Shown: one piece after another, positions 37,881 to 50,334 of the stretch
Position numbering within the stretch: position 1 is the first letter of the stretch
Layout of the letters: each line of letters starts with the position of its first letter
Origin: Megamerina dolium
Lineage: Eukaryota > Arthropoda > Insecta > Diptera > Megamerinidae
DNA length: 64,000 bases
Assembly (NCBI GenBank): GCA_963854835.1
Contig: OY978525.1
Location: 1,383,501-1,447,500 of the forward strand
Direction: 5' to 3'
The notes under the pieces: model-generated
Seen by the model: only the letters and a program-made list of their open reading frames with translations
What the model was told of the DNA's origin: nothing
Databases searched by the model: none
Translations under genes and position numbers: made by a program

Positions 37881-40079
37881 TGTTCAGAAAAAAATAAATA
37901 AAACTCATAAATTTGACCCCTCTAGGTGTGAGATTGCGTATTTTAATTAGTGTCTCAATTTTCAACATTTTTGGACGTTAATAGACGAAATGTGACCTGA
38001 CCGAGAGGAAATCTAGCAAGAAAATTAAAATTTCCTGATAATTTTCCATTTTACAATTTTAGAAGAGTATCGTTATTTTTTTGCAATATGTAAAAATATC
38101 AAACAATACCTTGCAATCCTAGGCGGTAAATTAAATTCAAATTAGGTAAATTAACTAAAATTAAATATTTGTATTAAATATATATAAAATTGATATACGC
38201 ATAACATAAAATTTGGAAACAATAGTTTTATCAAACAAAAATTACTATTCAACATTTTTTGCGACCTAAAAGTATGCAATTATTTAGAGATATGGTGAAT
38301 AAATGTGGAAGAAATTAAATAATATATTACATGCGATAAAAATATTTTGGTTTTGGTTAATGTTTAAATTTTAATAATTGCAATTGATTACCTAAACAAA
38401 ATGTATTGTTATTTAATATGAAATCCAAATATCACTATATAAATATTCTCTAAAAAAATAAGTGTAAAAATCCATTTAGTAATTTATAAATAGTATAAAA
38501 TATATATAAATGACAAATGACAATATGTCTGAGTCTTAAAAAATCGCGTGTATTAAATTTCATTAATTTCGTCATTGCCTTAATTGTGATTGTATTATAA
38601 TGTGGCTTGCATTTACTACATTACATTACTGCACGTGACGTACATGAATACCATTTGACGCGTCTCAAGATATCAGAATGCAACCAACATTACAGTAAGG
38701 GTGACTGATTTAGTGTGATTGTGTGTTGCGTGTTCATTCCCGGTTGGAAATGAAATGATGAATGATGACGGAATGTTTGTATTTTGTTTTCAATTTCTTT
38801 GTGTGCACATGCATATCATTTCTGTTGTTGTGTTTTTGTTTGTTGTTGTTGTTGTACAAAGGCTATTTTGTGCTCTCATTTTTCTAGTTTCAACGTCTAC
38901 TTCAATGTCTTCATTCTGACAGTTAGTTGGTGTGTAAAAAAAAAAAATCAATGAAAATGACATATTTATAATTGTCAGTACAACATTTCCTACTATGCAC
39001 ATACTATGCAAAACTCCATATAAATGTACATACATCAACATATGAATATACTCATACATATGATGTGTGCATATGATGAGATGCAAAAATAAAATACAAA
39101 AAAAAAAAAAAATATTTATAAATATTCACATGTGCTTCTGCATCAACATGTCGTAAGTGTGTAAGCATGTGTGTGTTCAGTGTTCATATTTTCAGTTGAA
39201 TGTCCTTCCAACATGAAAATAATGTCGATGTGCTCGATGCACGTTGGTTTGGTTGGTTGGTTGTGTTTGTCATCGTTTGACGTTAGGGCATTTGTTGCTT
39301 GCTGTTGCTTGCCCTTAGATGTGATACAAGTGGTGAATACAAGTAATATATATGCAGATAAGCAATGTGCATATAGATGTAAGATATTCACAGTGTAAAT
39401 GTATGTGTGTGAACGTGTAAAATGGCGTTAAGATAAATCCAGTCGCATTCACTCACATTCTTTCTATATTTTATCAGTCACATACATGCACATACATTCT
39501 ATATAATTGTACTTTATGTAGACACATACACACACACACATATGTATTTTTACAATAATAACAACATGACACCTACTCACTCATCCAATCTCTATATTCT
39601 TATTCTCATCCATTTACTCATCGTCATTCGTTGTCGTTGACACCTTGTTGTCGATGAAAGAACAACAACGCATTCAAACGCTTTCAGCAACATTATCGTC
39701 ATCAACATTGGAAGACTTTTTTGTTTGTTTGTTTGAAATTGTTGCTTTCCTCGTTGTTGTTGTTGTTGTAGTTTAAGTAAAAATAATATAAATCAACAAG
39801 AACAAGAACAACAGCAACAACAACAACAAAAACAATAGCGCAAAAGCAAAATAAATAAGTACATACATATATGATACATATGCAAGTACTTATATATATG
39901 TATATGTACCTACATTAGACTGGTAATGATTTGCATGGCAACATTTTTATTTACTTCCATTTTCAAATTCTAGATGTTAAACATTTTCTTTTAAACTAAA
40001 GTTTAGTTGATCGAAATGAACCTAGAATATTTGAAAATCTATAAATAACCCCATAGCTAATCAGAAAGCGCCGTTTGAG

Positions 40080-40300
40080 TGGTGCGATGTAGGACCGACC
40101 CTTTAAAGCGATTAAAATTCGTTTTTCCGAACATGCTTACCACCACTTAACTTCACCTCTTAGTGGTGCTCCCCTATAAAACGAACATAAAAACACCTGA
40201 TATCGACTAATAAACACATAGTTGTCCCGCAACATGTTATCGAATCATACTTACGCCCTCTAACGTACTCTTTAGAAGGGCCCCGCAACAAAGTTTATAA
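40080..40300 (-). repeat. Family B repeat, copy 5 (inverted)
   Basis: Read on the minus strand it gives TTTATAGGGGAGCACCACTA, GGTAAGCATGTTCGGAAAAA and GGGTCGGTCC, the family order. A second unit starts near CTTTGTTGCGGGGCCCTTC. Confidence 0.55.
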
Positions 40301-40566
40301 ATTTAGGTATAGTCGTAGTATGGACGATTCCAGGAATCGTTAGTTTTTACTGTTTTAAATTGTCATACAATTTCAAGTTCGAAGTGCAAAAAAAAAGTCA
40401 AAATGTTGAGAGCTACATGTTGTGTGTATTTTCAGCAACATCGTATTTCATACAGCAATGACTTCTGTTTGGAATTTGATAGTACTAGAATTATGAGAAA
40501 ATTTCTACAATTTATCCCGTTTTTTTATCAAAGTTATTGAATGAGTAAATGACCAGAGTCAGAGGA

Positions 40567-40660
40567 TAGGTTAGGTTAGGTTATGTGGCTGCCCTCTCTC
40601 TGAGAGAACACACTTAGGCCAGAAAGGCCCATTGTGATACCACTGAGCTTCTCTTCCAAT
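40567..40660 (-). mobile_element. LINE 3' tail fragment with (TAACC)n end
   Basis: On the plus strand it opens with GGTTAGGTTAGGTTA and continues through ACACTTAGGCCAGAAAGGCC to CATTGTGATACCAC, wording that recurs in fly non-LTR 3' ends as I remember them. Read on the minus strand it is a 3' untranslated end closing in AACCTAACCTAACC. The SINE copy begins directly next to it, so the two may be a composite. Confidence 0.5.
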
Positions 40661-40957
40661 GTTGTTGTGCGTGTTAAATTTGGACAGCATTAGAAGGGAC
40701 CTACTTATATTAGCCGGTTCCGAACGGCAGAACTCTTGTGACATCACTTTAACTTAGTTTTTGTCACAGAGCTCTTTGAAGAAGCACTTTTGGTAAATTG
40801 TTACTGCCGGAAAAATTGCCAATTCTTGCCGGCAGGTGGGTACCGTTCGAAAGAAAAATCTTTTCGATATTAAATTTTTTTATGCTTCAGCCGGGGATTG
40901 AACCCACGACTTACAGATCAGAAGGCCAACGCACTAACCACTGAGCTACGGCACCCA
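40660..40957 (-). mobile_element. tRNA-headed SINE, copy 4
   Basis: Minus-strand copy whose head reads GGGTGCCGTAGCTCAGTGG and whose B box reads GGGTTCAATCCCCGGCTG. This is the most tRNA-like head in the window. The body has GGTACCCACCTGCCGGCAAG and GTCACAAGAGTTCTGCCG. The distal ACACGCACAAC end joins the LINE tail fragment at 40660. Confidence 0.87.
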
Positions 40958-41912
40958 CATCAGAGGTTAGACTTTTAGATATTTTTTTTCCCAAAATTTG
41001 TGAACATATCAGTATTAGGTAAAAAATATATTTTGATTTTTTAATTTTGGTGCTTCAAGTTCATCTAAAATTGGCATGGATATTATTTAGATTAAAATGA
41101 GATTTTTGGTGCCCAAAACTTGGAACGTGTTGCAACTTTACATGTCTAATATTCATATATCTTACATGTATACTCGTGTATATATCTTTTTCACATACCC
41201 ATACCCATCTACTTTGTGTTAAAGTTAAGTGCTGTTGCACGTGCATTATTTTAATGCCACCTGAAGGAGTTTTATGTTTACTTGATGTTGTTGCCTTCAT
41301 TTCGTCAAAAAATGGAAAATTACTCCTGAAGCAATTGTTTGTTTGTTTGTTTGTTGTTGAGTTCGTGAGTGAGTGAATGAATATTTGGCATTGTATGTGT
41401 GTGCGTCTTTATGCGAGCGCGTATTTGATGTGTGTGTGTGTGTGTGTGTACACGTATATGTCAACAAGCAAATGAAAAGTTAAAATATGGAAATAAAAAA
41501 TCATAAAACACAAACATATCTAAAAAAAAAAAAAAAAGAAAAGGTAAGTTTTCGTCATTCCACCCACATCTCAATTTCATTTCAATTTTTTCGAAAAAGA
41601 AAAATGATTTTCAAGTTGCAATTGTTGCCAAAGTCAGTAGTCACAAGTAAAAAATAATACCATCCATTTACCCAGTCACACACACATCCATATATTCATA
41701 ATCGTATATTTATTTTATGTTTAAGTGTGTGTGTGCGTGTGGTGTTGGTTGTTGAAGCATGTAAATACTTGACGTCGATGTTGCATTGCTGCTGTTGTGC
41801 TTGTGGGGTTCTCTGCTGGTGAGGCATCTTGTTCATCATCATCATCTTCTTCTTCTTCTGCTTGTGGTACCTCTTATTGTCAATGCATTTGCATCTCTGA
41901 AGTATAATGGAT

Positions 41913-41932
41913 ATGCATGCATGCATGCATGC
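41913..41932. repeat. (ATGC)n repeat
   Basis: Five perfect ATGC units, self-complementary. No function can be inferred. Confidence 0.7.
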
Positions 41933-42689
41933 TTACGTGTCGTTAACATATGTTCTTCCAACTGATTCTTTCTCGTAGTCTCATATACATACAATATAAT
42001 ATTTTATACAACGAAAGTTGACAAAATGTATAATCATTGTTGTTGCAACACAAATGCATACATATGTGCATGTCCTCTTGAGGTGTGAGAACACGTGTGT
42101 ACATGTTAAATTGCATTACACTGTCCCATGCACTGTTTATTTGCCTAAGAATGTGAGTGATGCCTGTAGCATGAATATACACTTCATAATCAGATGAACT
42201 TTTGTTGCCAGTTCATGTTAAATTATTCGCGCCAATTGTCTTTAATATATTTGTTGCATATACGACAAATAATGCCTAAGGATAAAATGCAGGGTGTTTG
42301 GGTTGGAAATTGATATGCAGAGTGGCTTGTGTGATTATCAAAATCTTGCAAATAATACTAAGGGGGTAAATCAATAATATTTTCTTAAGCCATATATTTC
42401 TACTAAACTATTGTATGTCACTAAACTATTTCTTGGCTATTTTCAGGCTTAAGATTTCCAATATTAAAAGCTATTGAGCTGAAACTAAAAATATATATTA
42501 TATTTACCTATAAAAATATTACTACCAAGAAATACATAAGTTAAAGAATGGGCAGAGTCAAATGAAGGATTCCACAGAAAATGCTTTTGAGTGTAGGTTC
42601 AGGATTATCACGCTGAAACTTTGTATATAGGAATAATTTTACCAACAAATAGCTTAGTTAAGGAATAGGTGTAATCGCATGAAAATTTT

Positions 42690-43693
42690 CTTTTTCTTCT
42701 TACGTGGACATAATAACCGATGATCCATTTAGGCCGAACATATAATGCGGTGCCAGTCTTCTCTGTTCTTCGCTTCTTGGCGCCAATTGGATATTCGTCT
42801 TCTTCCATTCGCTCTGCATGACCCAGCCAGCGCAGCCGCTGAATTTTGATTCGCTTGACTATGTCAATGTCAGCGTACAGCTCATATAGCTCATCGTTGT
42901 ACCTCATTCGGTACTCGCTATCAACGCAAATAGGTCCGAAAATTGTGTACAGAACTTTTCTCTCGAAAATTCCAAGCATCCTCTCATTCGTGGTGGAAAT
43001 TGTCCATACTTCTGCGCCATATGTTAGGACAGGAATAATGAGGGACTTGTAGAGTTTGATTTTTGATCTTCGAGAGAGGGCTCGACTACTCAATTGCTTA
43101 CTCTGCCCAAAATAACACCTGTTAGCCAGAGTTTTTCTAAGCATGATCTCCAGGCTGACTTCGTTACAGTGTGTTAATGCTGGTTCCAAGATAGACGAAG
43201 TCCTTCACCACCTCGAAAGTGTAATTGTCAATAGTGACGTGTTGTCCAAGACACCGGGACCCTTTGTTTGTAGACACTAGGCGACGTGTCTCTCGTTCCA
43301 CTTCAGAGAATGCTGTATTTACTGCTCGCGAGTTAATACGGATTATGTCAATATCGTCGGCCAGCAGCATGACACTTTTGTTGAAGATAGTGCCATTATG
43401 TTGTAAATCTACAGCTCGTATAATTTTCACCATAATAAGGTTGAAGAAGTCACAGACATCTTGTCTGAAACCTCGGTCGGTTGTAAACGGAGGGGAGAGG
43501 TCCTTCCTTCCTTCATTCTGCAAAGTCGAATGAACCTTGCAGTTATACCAAATTCAGACAAAGTTGTGTAGAGGTAATCCATTATCGGACTGTCGAAAGC
43601 GGCTTTATAATCGACGAATAGGTGATGTGTGTCGATATGTTTTTCTTCGGTCCTTTTCGGGATTTGGCATAGTGTGAAAATTTTTACGAACAA
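42690..43693 (-). pseudogene. LINE reverse transcriptase, 5'-truncated and frameshifted
   Basis: From the minus-strand 5' side: THHLFVDYKAAFDS (polymerase motif with the first catalytic Asp), then after a frame change GFRQDVCDFFNLIM and LLADDIDIIRIN (the ADD catalytic pair). NGSRCLGQ-like and FVYLGTSINT stretches follow. After another change come KIKLYKSLIIPVLTYGAEVW, RMRYNDELYELYADIDIVK and RLRWLGHAERMEEDEYP. Catalytic Asp residues are intact, but at least two frameshifts break the gene. It is similar in plan to the fragment at 19247-19612, yet different enough in wording (KIFGAICND there, TIFGPICVD here) to be a separate lineage or an old copy. Confidence 0.83.
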
Positions 43694-43700
43694 AACGCTT
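42690..43700 (-). mobile_element. Non-LTR retrotransposon fragment, reverse-transcriptase core, next to the host acceptor
   Basis: About 1 kb of antisense LINE coding sequence in two or three frames. The 5' limit lies within the polymerase domain at about 43700, which is the usual pattern of 5' truncation. The host exon acceptor is at 43868, only about 170 bp away. A recognisable 3' tail was not found, and the coding homology fades at about 42690. Confidence 0.83.
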
Positions 43701-43868
43701 AAAGCTTCCCATCTAATTCGAATATGATTTCTTAGACAATAAGCACTAAAATAAGATTATCTAAGTTTTGATATAATTGAAATTATGAAATGAAACAAAA
43801 TGTTGTAAATCTTTAATTTAATTGGTTTTTATTATTATAATCGTTGTTGTTGTTTTGTTTCGTTTCAG

Positions 43869-44021
43869 CACCACCCTCATCCATTGAAATAGATGGATAT
43901 ACGCATAATTCTAAAGTGGAGGTGCGAGAAAATCAGGATCTCAAATTAAAGTGCACCGTGGCAAATGCAAAACCAGCAGCACAAATTGTTTGGTATCGCG
44001 GAAATGTCGAATACAAACCTG
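43869..44021 (+). CDS. sns: Nephrin-type receptor, exon for the first half of Ig2 (partial CDS)
   Basis: This 153-bp, 51-codon exon follows the acceptor CGTTTCAG and ends at GTAAGT, phase 1 on both sides. The split first codon is T from the previous exon plus CA, giving Ser. It encodes PPSSIEIDGYTHNSKVEVRE and LKLKCTVANAKPAAQIVWYR, with Cys29 and Trp42 of an I-set/C2-type immunoglobulin fold. The second cysteine comes from the next exon. The wording agrees with my memory of Sns. Splitting one Ig domain across two exons is common in this family. Confidence 0.9.
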
Positions 44022-44689
44022 GTAAGTTAAGTGGTAACAATGATGTTGACATATGTTTCTATGTATCCACTATGTATAAACTATGTGTCCATGTGTGTGT
44101 GTGTGTGTGAGTGTATTGACTGTCGTCCATTAAAGACCCAATACCTGTTTCCGCATAAGCTTTTATACAACTGACAGACAATGTCACATTAGTTGTGCCA
44201 CCAGTACGACCACAATAGTGGGTGGTACTACATACAAGGGAGGACATTGACGGTGTGCTTTGTGATGTTGCTTTTTTTGCGTATTTGTATATTTGAGAGG
44301 TGTGTGTGTGTGTGTGTCTGTGATTCGATATGTTTGTGTATTTAATTTTACTAAAATTTCTATGAACATAAGCAAATACACATGCATATGTACTAAAGCG
44401 TCGTAAGCGTATAAAGTGCTTACGTGAAAATCCATTTTACCACCTCAAATGTCTACATACGAGTTTGTTTGTCTGTGTATTTGTACATACACCCACACAT
44501 TTTCGTACACATTTACACAAACTACGTACCTTCTCTACTATTCTATGTTATGTTGCAATAGATCGGATTTGTGATATTCTTTGAAAAGAAAGCTTTTTGC
44601 CTGGATTATAAGTGACTTAACTGCTAATGTTGCTACTGTTGCTGATGCTGCTATTTGGCAAACATATTCTCGTACAAAAGCAATCACAC

Positions 44690-44705
44690 ACACACACACA
44701 CACAC
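44690..44705. repeat. (CA)n microsatellite
   Basis: Eight CA units just downstream of the Ig2 exon; a GT run of similar size lies at 44094-44109. Confidence 0.65.
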
Positions 44706-46129
44706 GGATGTCTGTTGTTAGTTGTTTGGTTTTCGGCTCTTGTTGACAACGATGAGAGCTGGTGGCGGCGGTGGTGACATCGTCGTTGCTGTTATTTCGG
44801 CGGTAAAACTGGATTGTGGCTTCAAGCAAATGTTTTGTATGTATGAAAATCCCTTCGCGGCTGTGATAGCTGCATCATGTTGCATAATACACCGGTAGCA
44901 ACAGACCTTAATATCAGCAAAATAGTTATTAAAAAAAAATCAGATTTGGTTGGCGGTATTTTTTAAATTACATTTATTTCTATTTGGTAGCAACTATAGT
45001 GGTGGTAATTGCAGTTCTAGTTGTCATTGTACTGGCAGTAATCAACTTTTAAAGAATTTTATATACTCATTAGCTATGGATAGCGTATGACTTTTCAATT
45101 TTGATGCAAAGGTCCCCCTATTTTGTGAGGCTTCGTTGTGAGGCATCTTTACGCAGTTGTCCAGAAGTCGTCGCAGAGGAGTAAAATGTATAAACGATCT
45201 CAATTTATTTTGTAACTCTCAATTTTTCCCCATTCATGAGGGACTCCATACGAAATTAACTTAAAAACAATCGAAAATCGACAATTACCTGAATGGTTGT
45301 CCAGGAACCGCTTTTAGGGAAGTCTAATGTAGCTCTGATATCCAAACATTTTTACCTTTAATCTCCACCCATTAAGAGGGCACTCATACGAAATGGAAAA
45401 ATATTTTTCTTGTAAATACAATATATCAATTACACTTAAAAACCAGTTGCTGACGAATGACTGAATTAGTTTCGAAGTTGTCAGTAAATTATGGAAATAT
45501 AGTTTCATATAACTTCATTGAGCCGGGGTTTATATTGTTAATCTCTTGCATTGAAGATCAAAGCACTAATGCTTTTTAATTTATGAAACACATGGTCGAT
45601 GTAAAATGGCGCTATAAGCGAGTAAAGGAACGTATAAAATCGCAAAAATAACATCATCAACGAGTTCACTTTAATGCGTTGGAGTTGAAAACAATTTTTT
45701 ATTTTATTAAAAAAAAAAAACTGAAATATATTGTAGCTCTTTATGCTTATGCTGAGTCTCTTGTTGCTAATGCGTTTGCATCTCCTATACAATCATCATA
45801 TATTTGTATGTGATTTCATTACTTTTCTATACTTTCTTTCCGATTGAATTTTATAAACTTTTTTTTTTTACAACACTACGTGCAATGAACATCTCATTCG
45901 TGGTGCTTGACATATGTACGACTCGTTTGCAAAACTTTTTTGCGTCACGCGTAATGTTCTTGTTAACAAAATTTGTAAAAAAAAAACGTTGTACATACAT
46001 ACATATTTTTCCATATAGGTATACGATTGACATGACAGAAATTAATGAAAAAATAAAAATTTTGAAATAGTTTCGTATTGAGTTCTATAATTTCAAGTTG
46101 TGGTTTTTTTTTAATTTTATAAAAAACAA

Positions 46130-46560
46130 AAATTTTATAGGGGACCCCACAAAGAGCTTAGAGAAAATATTGACAATTAAAAACTAATGAAGGTCGATCA
46201 TATATTTTTTCACTCTAAAGACCATTACTTCTATGGTGATATTAGGCGATCTTCAGGTGGTTTTAAGTACATTTTGTAAGGAAGCGCCCATGAAAGGTGA
46301 AAATATGGGTTAAGTATGTTCAGAAAAAATATTAAGCGGTAAAAATTAATGAGGGTGGGTCATATATTTTAGCTGTTTAGGGGTACTTTTACAGCGGTGA
46401 AAGTGGAGTTTATAAAATCATAAATTTTGTAGGGGGGACCCTATATGACATAGAGATGAAGTGTAGGTATGTTCAGAAGAAATGTTGAAAATAAAAAATT
46501 AATGGCCATTGGTCAAACATATTGCCCCACTAACGGCGATTCCAGGTATTTTTCAATATT
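46130..46560 (+). repeat. Family B repeat, copy 6 (about three units)
   Basis: Units start near TTTTATAGGGGACCCC (46133), TTTTGTAAGGAAGCGCCC (46272) and TTTTGTAGGGGGGACCC (46425), that is 139 and 153 bp apart. Each continues with a TTCAGAARAAAT stretch, an AAAAATTAATG-type stretch and a GGTCAT/GGTCAAACAT segment. The unit length is variable. Confidence 0.6.
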
Positions 46561-46768
46561 TTTTTCGTAACCTCACCAAGTTATACCAATTCCAGTTTCG
46601 AATTTGAATTACTACAAACATCTTTACACATTCTTTTCGCGCCTGTTGGAGAGGACTTTTTGTTTCTTCGTGTGGCTATGTTATTGGTAATTGTAGAAAA
46701 TATGAAATATTAACTTATATCGATTCAAAACGTCGCACGACACATAACCGAAATACTTTTGATCAATA

Positions 46769-47977
46769 CCTGGTGTAGAAATATAAAATTATCGTTTTTT
46801 AAAGAAAATAAAATGCTCATTTTAAAGTGAAAAGGTAGAAATGGTATATTCAAAGTATTGGCTATCTACACATATTGACCACCTTTAAGGCTATTTGTGG
46901 ATACCACGCCAAAAAAATTGATCATCTTTCGATGAAAACCATTTAGAGACCCAATTATCCAGTTATTCAGCTGTTTTGAAGTGCTCTTTCTTCAGAGCGT
47001 GACCCATCGATGAAAACAAGTGGTAATTGGAAGGAACCAAGTCTGGTGAATATGGCGGGTGGGGTAACAAACCCCAGCCAAGCGATTTGATCGTATCCTG
47101 AACCGGTTTTGCTTACCTTACCGTGTCTTCTGGCTCATTCTGGTCGTTTTTCGGTCAATGCATGATTTGAGTTGATCATTTGTTGTCGGTAGCAATCAGC
47201 ATTAACAGTTTCACCAGGTTTTAGAAGCTCATGATGCACAACACCTTTCTGATCCCATCAACCACACAGTATCCTCATATTTCCAAAACGATCCGGTCTT
47301 GCGGTCGATGTTGATGGTGTATAACCCATGATTTTTTGCCTTTAGGATTCTTAAAATAAATACACTTTTCTTTACCATTCATAATTCGATGCAAAAACCG
47401 CTTTCTTTCTTGTCTTTGAAGTAAAATTTCAAAAGTGTTTTTCGGGTTTTCCATCTGAAGCTCAGTCAATTCATGTGGCACCCATTTTCCATTCTTTTGG
47501 ATATTTCCCATAGCTTTTAAACGATTGAAAATTGTTTTTTGTATAACATTTAATATTTCTGCCGTTTGTTGTTGACTTAAAGTGTCATTTTCGTCCAACA
47601 ATGCTTGTAATTCGATATCTTCGTTTGGTCTTCCATGTTCTTTATTTCTCAGATCAAAATTATTACTTTTAAATCGTCGAATCCAATTACTGCATGTTGC
47701 TTCTGAAAGAGCATGACCACCATAAGCTTCGATAAGCATTCGATCCGCTTCAGTTGCATTTTTCTCCAAAAAAATAATAATGCAATAAGACTTGCCGCAA
47801 ATTATGATTTTCTGGTACAAAATTTTCCATTTTTAACTTGAAAAAAAAAGACAAAGTTGTTTGCACAATGACTTGCTGTATACTAAATATGTTTGACAGA
47901 TGTCAACAAAAAAAAAAAATATTAATCTTTAACTGTAGAGCCAAATCAATCAAATAGTTTCATATTTCTGCAACTGG
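46769..47977 (-). mobile_element. Mos1-like (mauritiana subfamily) mariner with terminal repeats and TA duplication
   Basis: The left end CCTGGTGTAGAAATATAAAA and the reverse complement of the right end CCAGTTGCAGAAATATGAAA match in 16 of 20 positions. TA flanks both sides (46767-46768, 47978-47979). The 1209-bp length suits mariner. Coding remnants fill the minus strand. The terminal repeats have drifted and the coding region is broken, so the insertion is old. Confidence 0.85.
46860..47830 (-). pseudogene. Mos1-like transposase pseudogene
   Basis: The original Met is at 47828-47830 (MENFVPENHNLRQVLLHYY). A frameshift then leads to EKNATEADRMLIEAYGGHAL, the linker EHGRPNEDIELQALLDENDT, WVPHELTELQMENPKNTFEI and FLHRIMNGKEKCIYF. 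That last stretch is the first catalytic region, where the expected Gly-Asp-Glu is Gly-Lys-Glu, so the Asp is lost. A further frame carries WWDQ-like, GVVHHELLKPGETVNADCYR and EKRPE text. The block for the second Asp is missing or unreadable, and PPYSPDLVPSNYHLF replaces the third Asp by Asn. Wording and length fit the mauritiana subfamily. Confidence 0.85.
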
Positions 47978-49534
47978 TATTCAGCGATCTAACAATTTTA
48001 ATTTAATATTTAATTTTTTTTAATATCAACACATGCATAACTTAGTTTGTTCATTCGAATAATACAATAATAATAATAATAATAGAATTATTGTAGAAAA
48101 TTCTGTTTGTAAATAATCGACCGGAGAAATGTACAATTAATCATCTCATCGAAACGTCAATGAAATCAAAATTGATGGCATCATCATTGTCGATTAATGT
48201 GTTGCGATACAATACGATTTTTCTTTCATTTCTTCATTTTACAATTCTATCGTACACACTATATTTTTATGCTACATTTTTAAGATTCACGCCAAAACAA
48301 ATTTGAATATATTAAATGTGTTGTGTAGTCTGTATTTTGCTACCGATTTGACTGGCTAAATGATTACTCTGGGCATTTATGTATATAGTATTTATTCAAT
48401 TGAGTTTCCATGATTCCATCGAATTTAATCGATGAATTCATACAAACATCAATGTCATCGTAGTCATCCGTTGTCGATGCTAATCGGAAAAAATGTAAAA
48501 ATTATGTGATTTACCTTTTGTCGTATGCGTCGAGGCGAGATGGTGTAGCGACCCAAAAAAATATAAGAAAAACACAATATAAATTATTTTCAGTTGGTTT
48601 TTGGTGTTTGTTTTTTTTTTTTTTTTTTTGCTTTTTTGCGTAAACAGAATAAAGCGATAGAATTTCAACAAGTCATCATGATGGCGTTTCAGCAACAAAG
48701 CGCACACGCACATTCACAATGCCCTGTGCATGTGCTCCACTTTGTCTCATTCTGATGCTGCTGCTTCTGCTGCTCCTTTATGACTTTGGTTTGTTAGATG
48801 GCCCATAATATATTGAAGCATCGTATTGCTCGACCCATCGTCACTCCATCACCAACATTTACTACCTATTGCATCCTCTACGCCTTGGGATCCTAACATG
48901 TACGCTGGATTGGTGCAAAAATATTGAATGTTTTTCTCAGCAGTGTGACTCTGCTGTATGATTGATATTTGGCTCAAGCTAATGATACAAAAAATAAGGA
49001 AATAATGAGGAAATTATTGCTGTTTATCAGGTAACTTTCTAAAAATCCCTGAAATAGTTCTACCCGAGAGGTGAGACTGTAGCAACAGGTATAAAAGTTC
49101 TGCAGTAGATGGTCAGAAAAATGAAAGAAGCTGATTGAATAGAAAATTACTTGAAATGAAAAACAAAGTCCATTACTTTTCCCCACAAACATATGTACAC
49201 ATAGTCGAGGTAATTGAAGAATATCTTGTCGTTACGGCGCCAATCTACCTTCTCGACTACCATCTTATTGGTTGGTTGTTGGTGTTGGCCATTTTATTGT
49301 TCCATACTTGCCGCTGCTGCTATTGCCCTTTATTATATATTGCGTCATCATAAGCATAATTCATCATTTTTTGCTGGCTGCTGGCTACTGTACTGTTTTC
49401 TGTTCATCGTCATCACAGTGGCATTGTCGTCGACTAATTTTGAACATTTTTAACGCGCCAGTTGTGTCAAAATGATTTCAGTAACCGTAAATGACAGAAA
49501 AATGTTTCGTTAGGCAATGTTTTTATTATTATTA

Positions 49535-49572
49535 TTGCTGCTGCTGCTGTTGTTGTTGTTGTTAATGATGAT
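49535..49572. repeat. (GCT)/(GTT)/(GAT) compound microsatellite
   Basis: GCTGCTGCTGCTGTT passing into GTTGTT and then GATGATGATGA, all in intron DNA. Similar compound runs lie at 49989-50018 and 50587-50609. Confidence 0.65.
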
Positions 49573-50299
49573 GATGAGGCTGCGACCGCAATATAAGTAA
49601 AGCAAAAGCAAAAACTGTGTACATAGAAGCTCACATGTAGTCAACACACACACACACACACCCACATTAAAGAGGTACTGATTCATGTGGTACCGAACAC
49701 TAAGGGATGTGGTAATGATGATGCTGAGCATGCATGTATGTATGTATGACTAAACACATACCAAATATCCATATATATACAAATGTACATGCATATATTA
49801 TACGTACATATTGTGATCATTATTAAAGTTAGAGCCAGCAGCAGCACCAACAACAACAACAACAACAATGAAAATAGATTTGATCCCCTATTCGCTCCTT
49901 TTGACTCCAACCATTGGCTTTAATCAGAAAAACTCTTGATACCAAAAAGTAGCAGCAGAAGCAGCATTGACATTAGCATTTTATGTATCACTGCTGCTGC
50001 TGTTGTTGTTGTTGTTGTTATTGCTATGGTAGCCTTTTGTTTATTATTATTTTTATGAATTTTTTTTTGAGTATGCGAATGGGTGTGTGTGTGTGTTGTT
50101 CAAAAGTGGCAAAAAAAAAAAAGGAATCAAACTTGTAATGACAAGTGGTTTTTTTTTTGTTTGTTTGTTGGTAGGGCTGGAAGGGTATGTAGAACTCTCT
50201 ACTTGGCCATAGAAGAAATTGTAGGGGCTGAAGCGTAAAAGAAATACTACGAGTATTGTCAAAATTATCATTTAAGCACCGTCATCATGGACAGACGAA

Positions 50300-50334
50300 C
50301 GGATGGACGGATGGATGAATGGATGGATGGATGG
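50300..50334. repeat. (GGAT)n microsatellite
   Basis: About eight imperfect ATGG/GGAC units in intron DNA. Confidence 0.7.

Noticed and set aside
40880..40957. tRNA gene on the minus strand
   Set aside because: A and B box text is present, but the 3' half does not close a cloverleaf and the sequence continues into the SINE body shared by other copies.
41913..41932. Regulatory palindrome
   Set aside because: A simple ATGC repeat is self-complementary by nature, with no other support.
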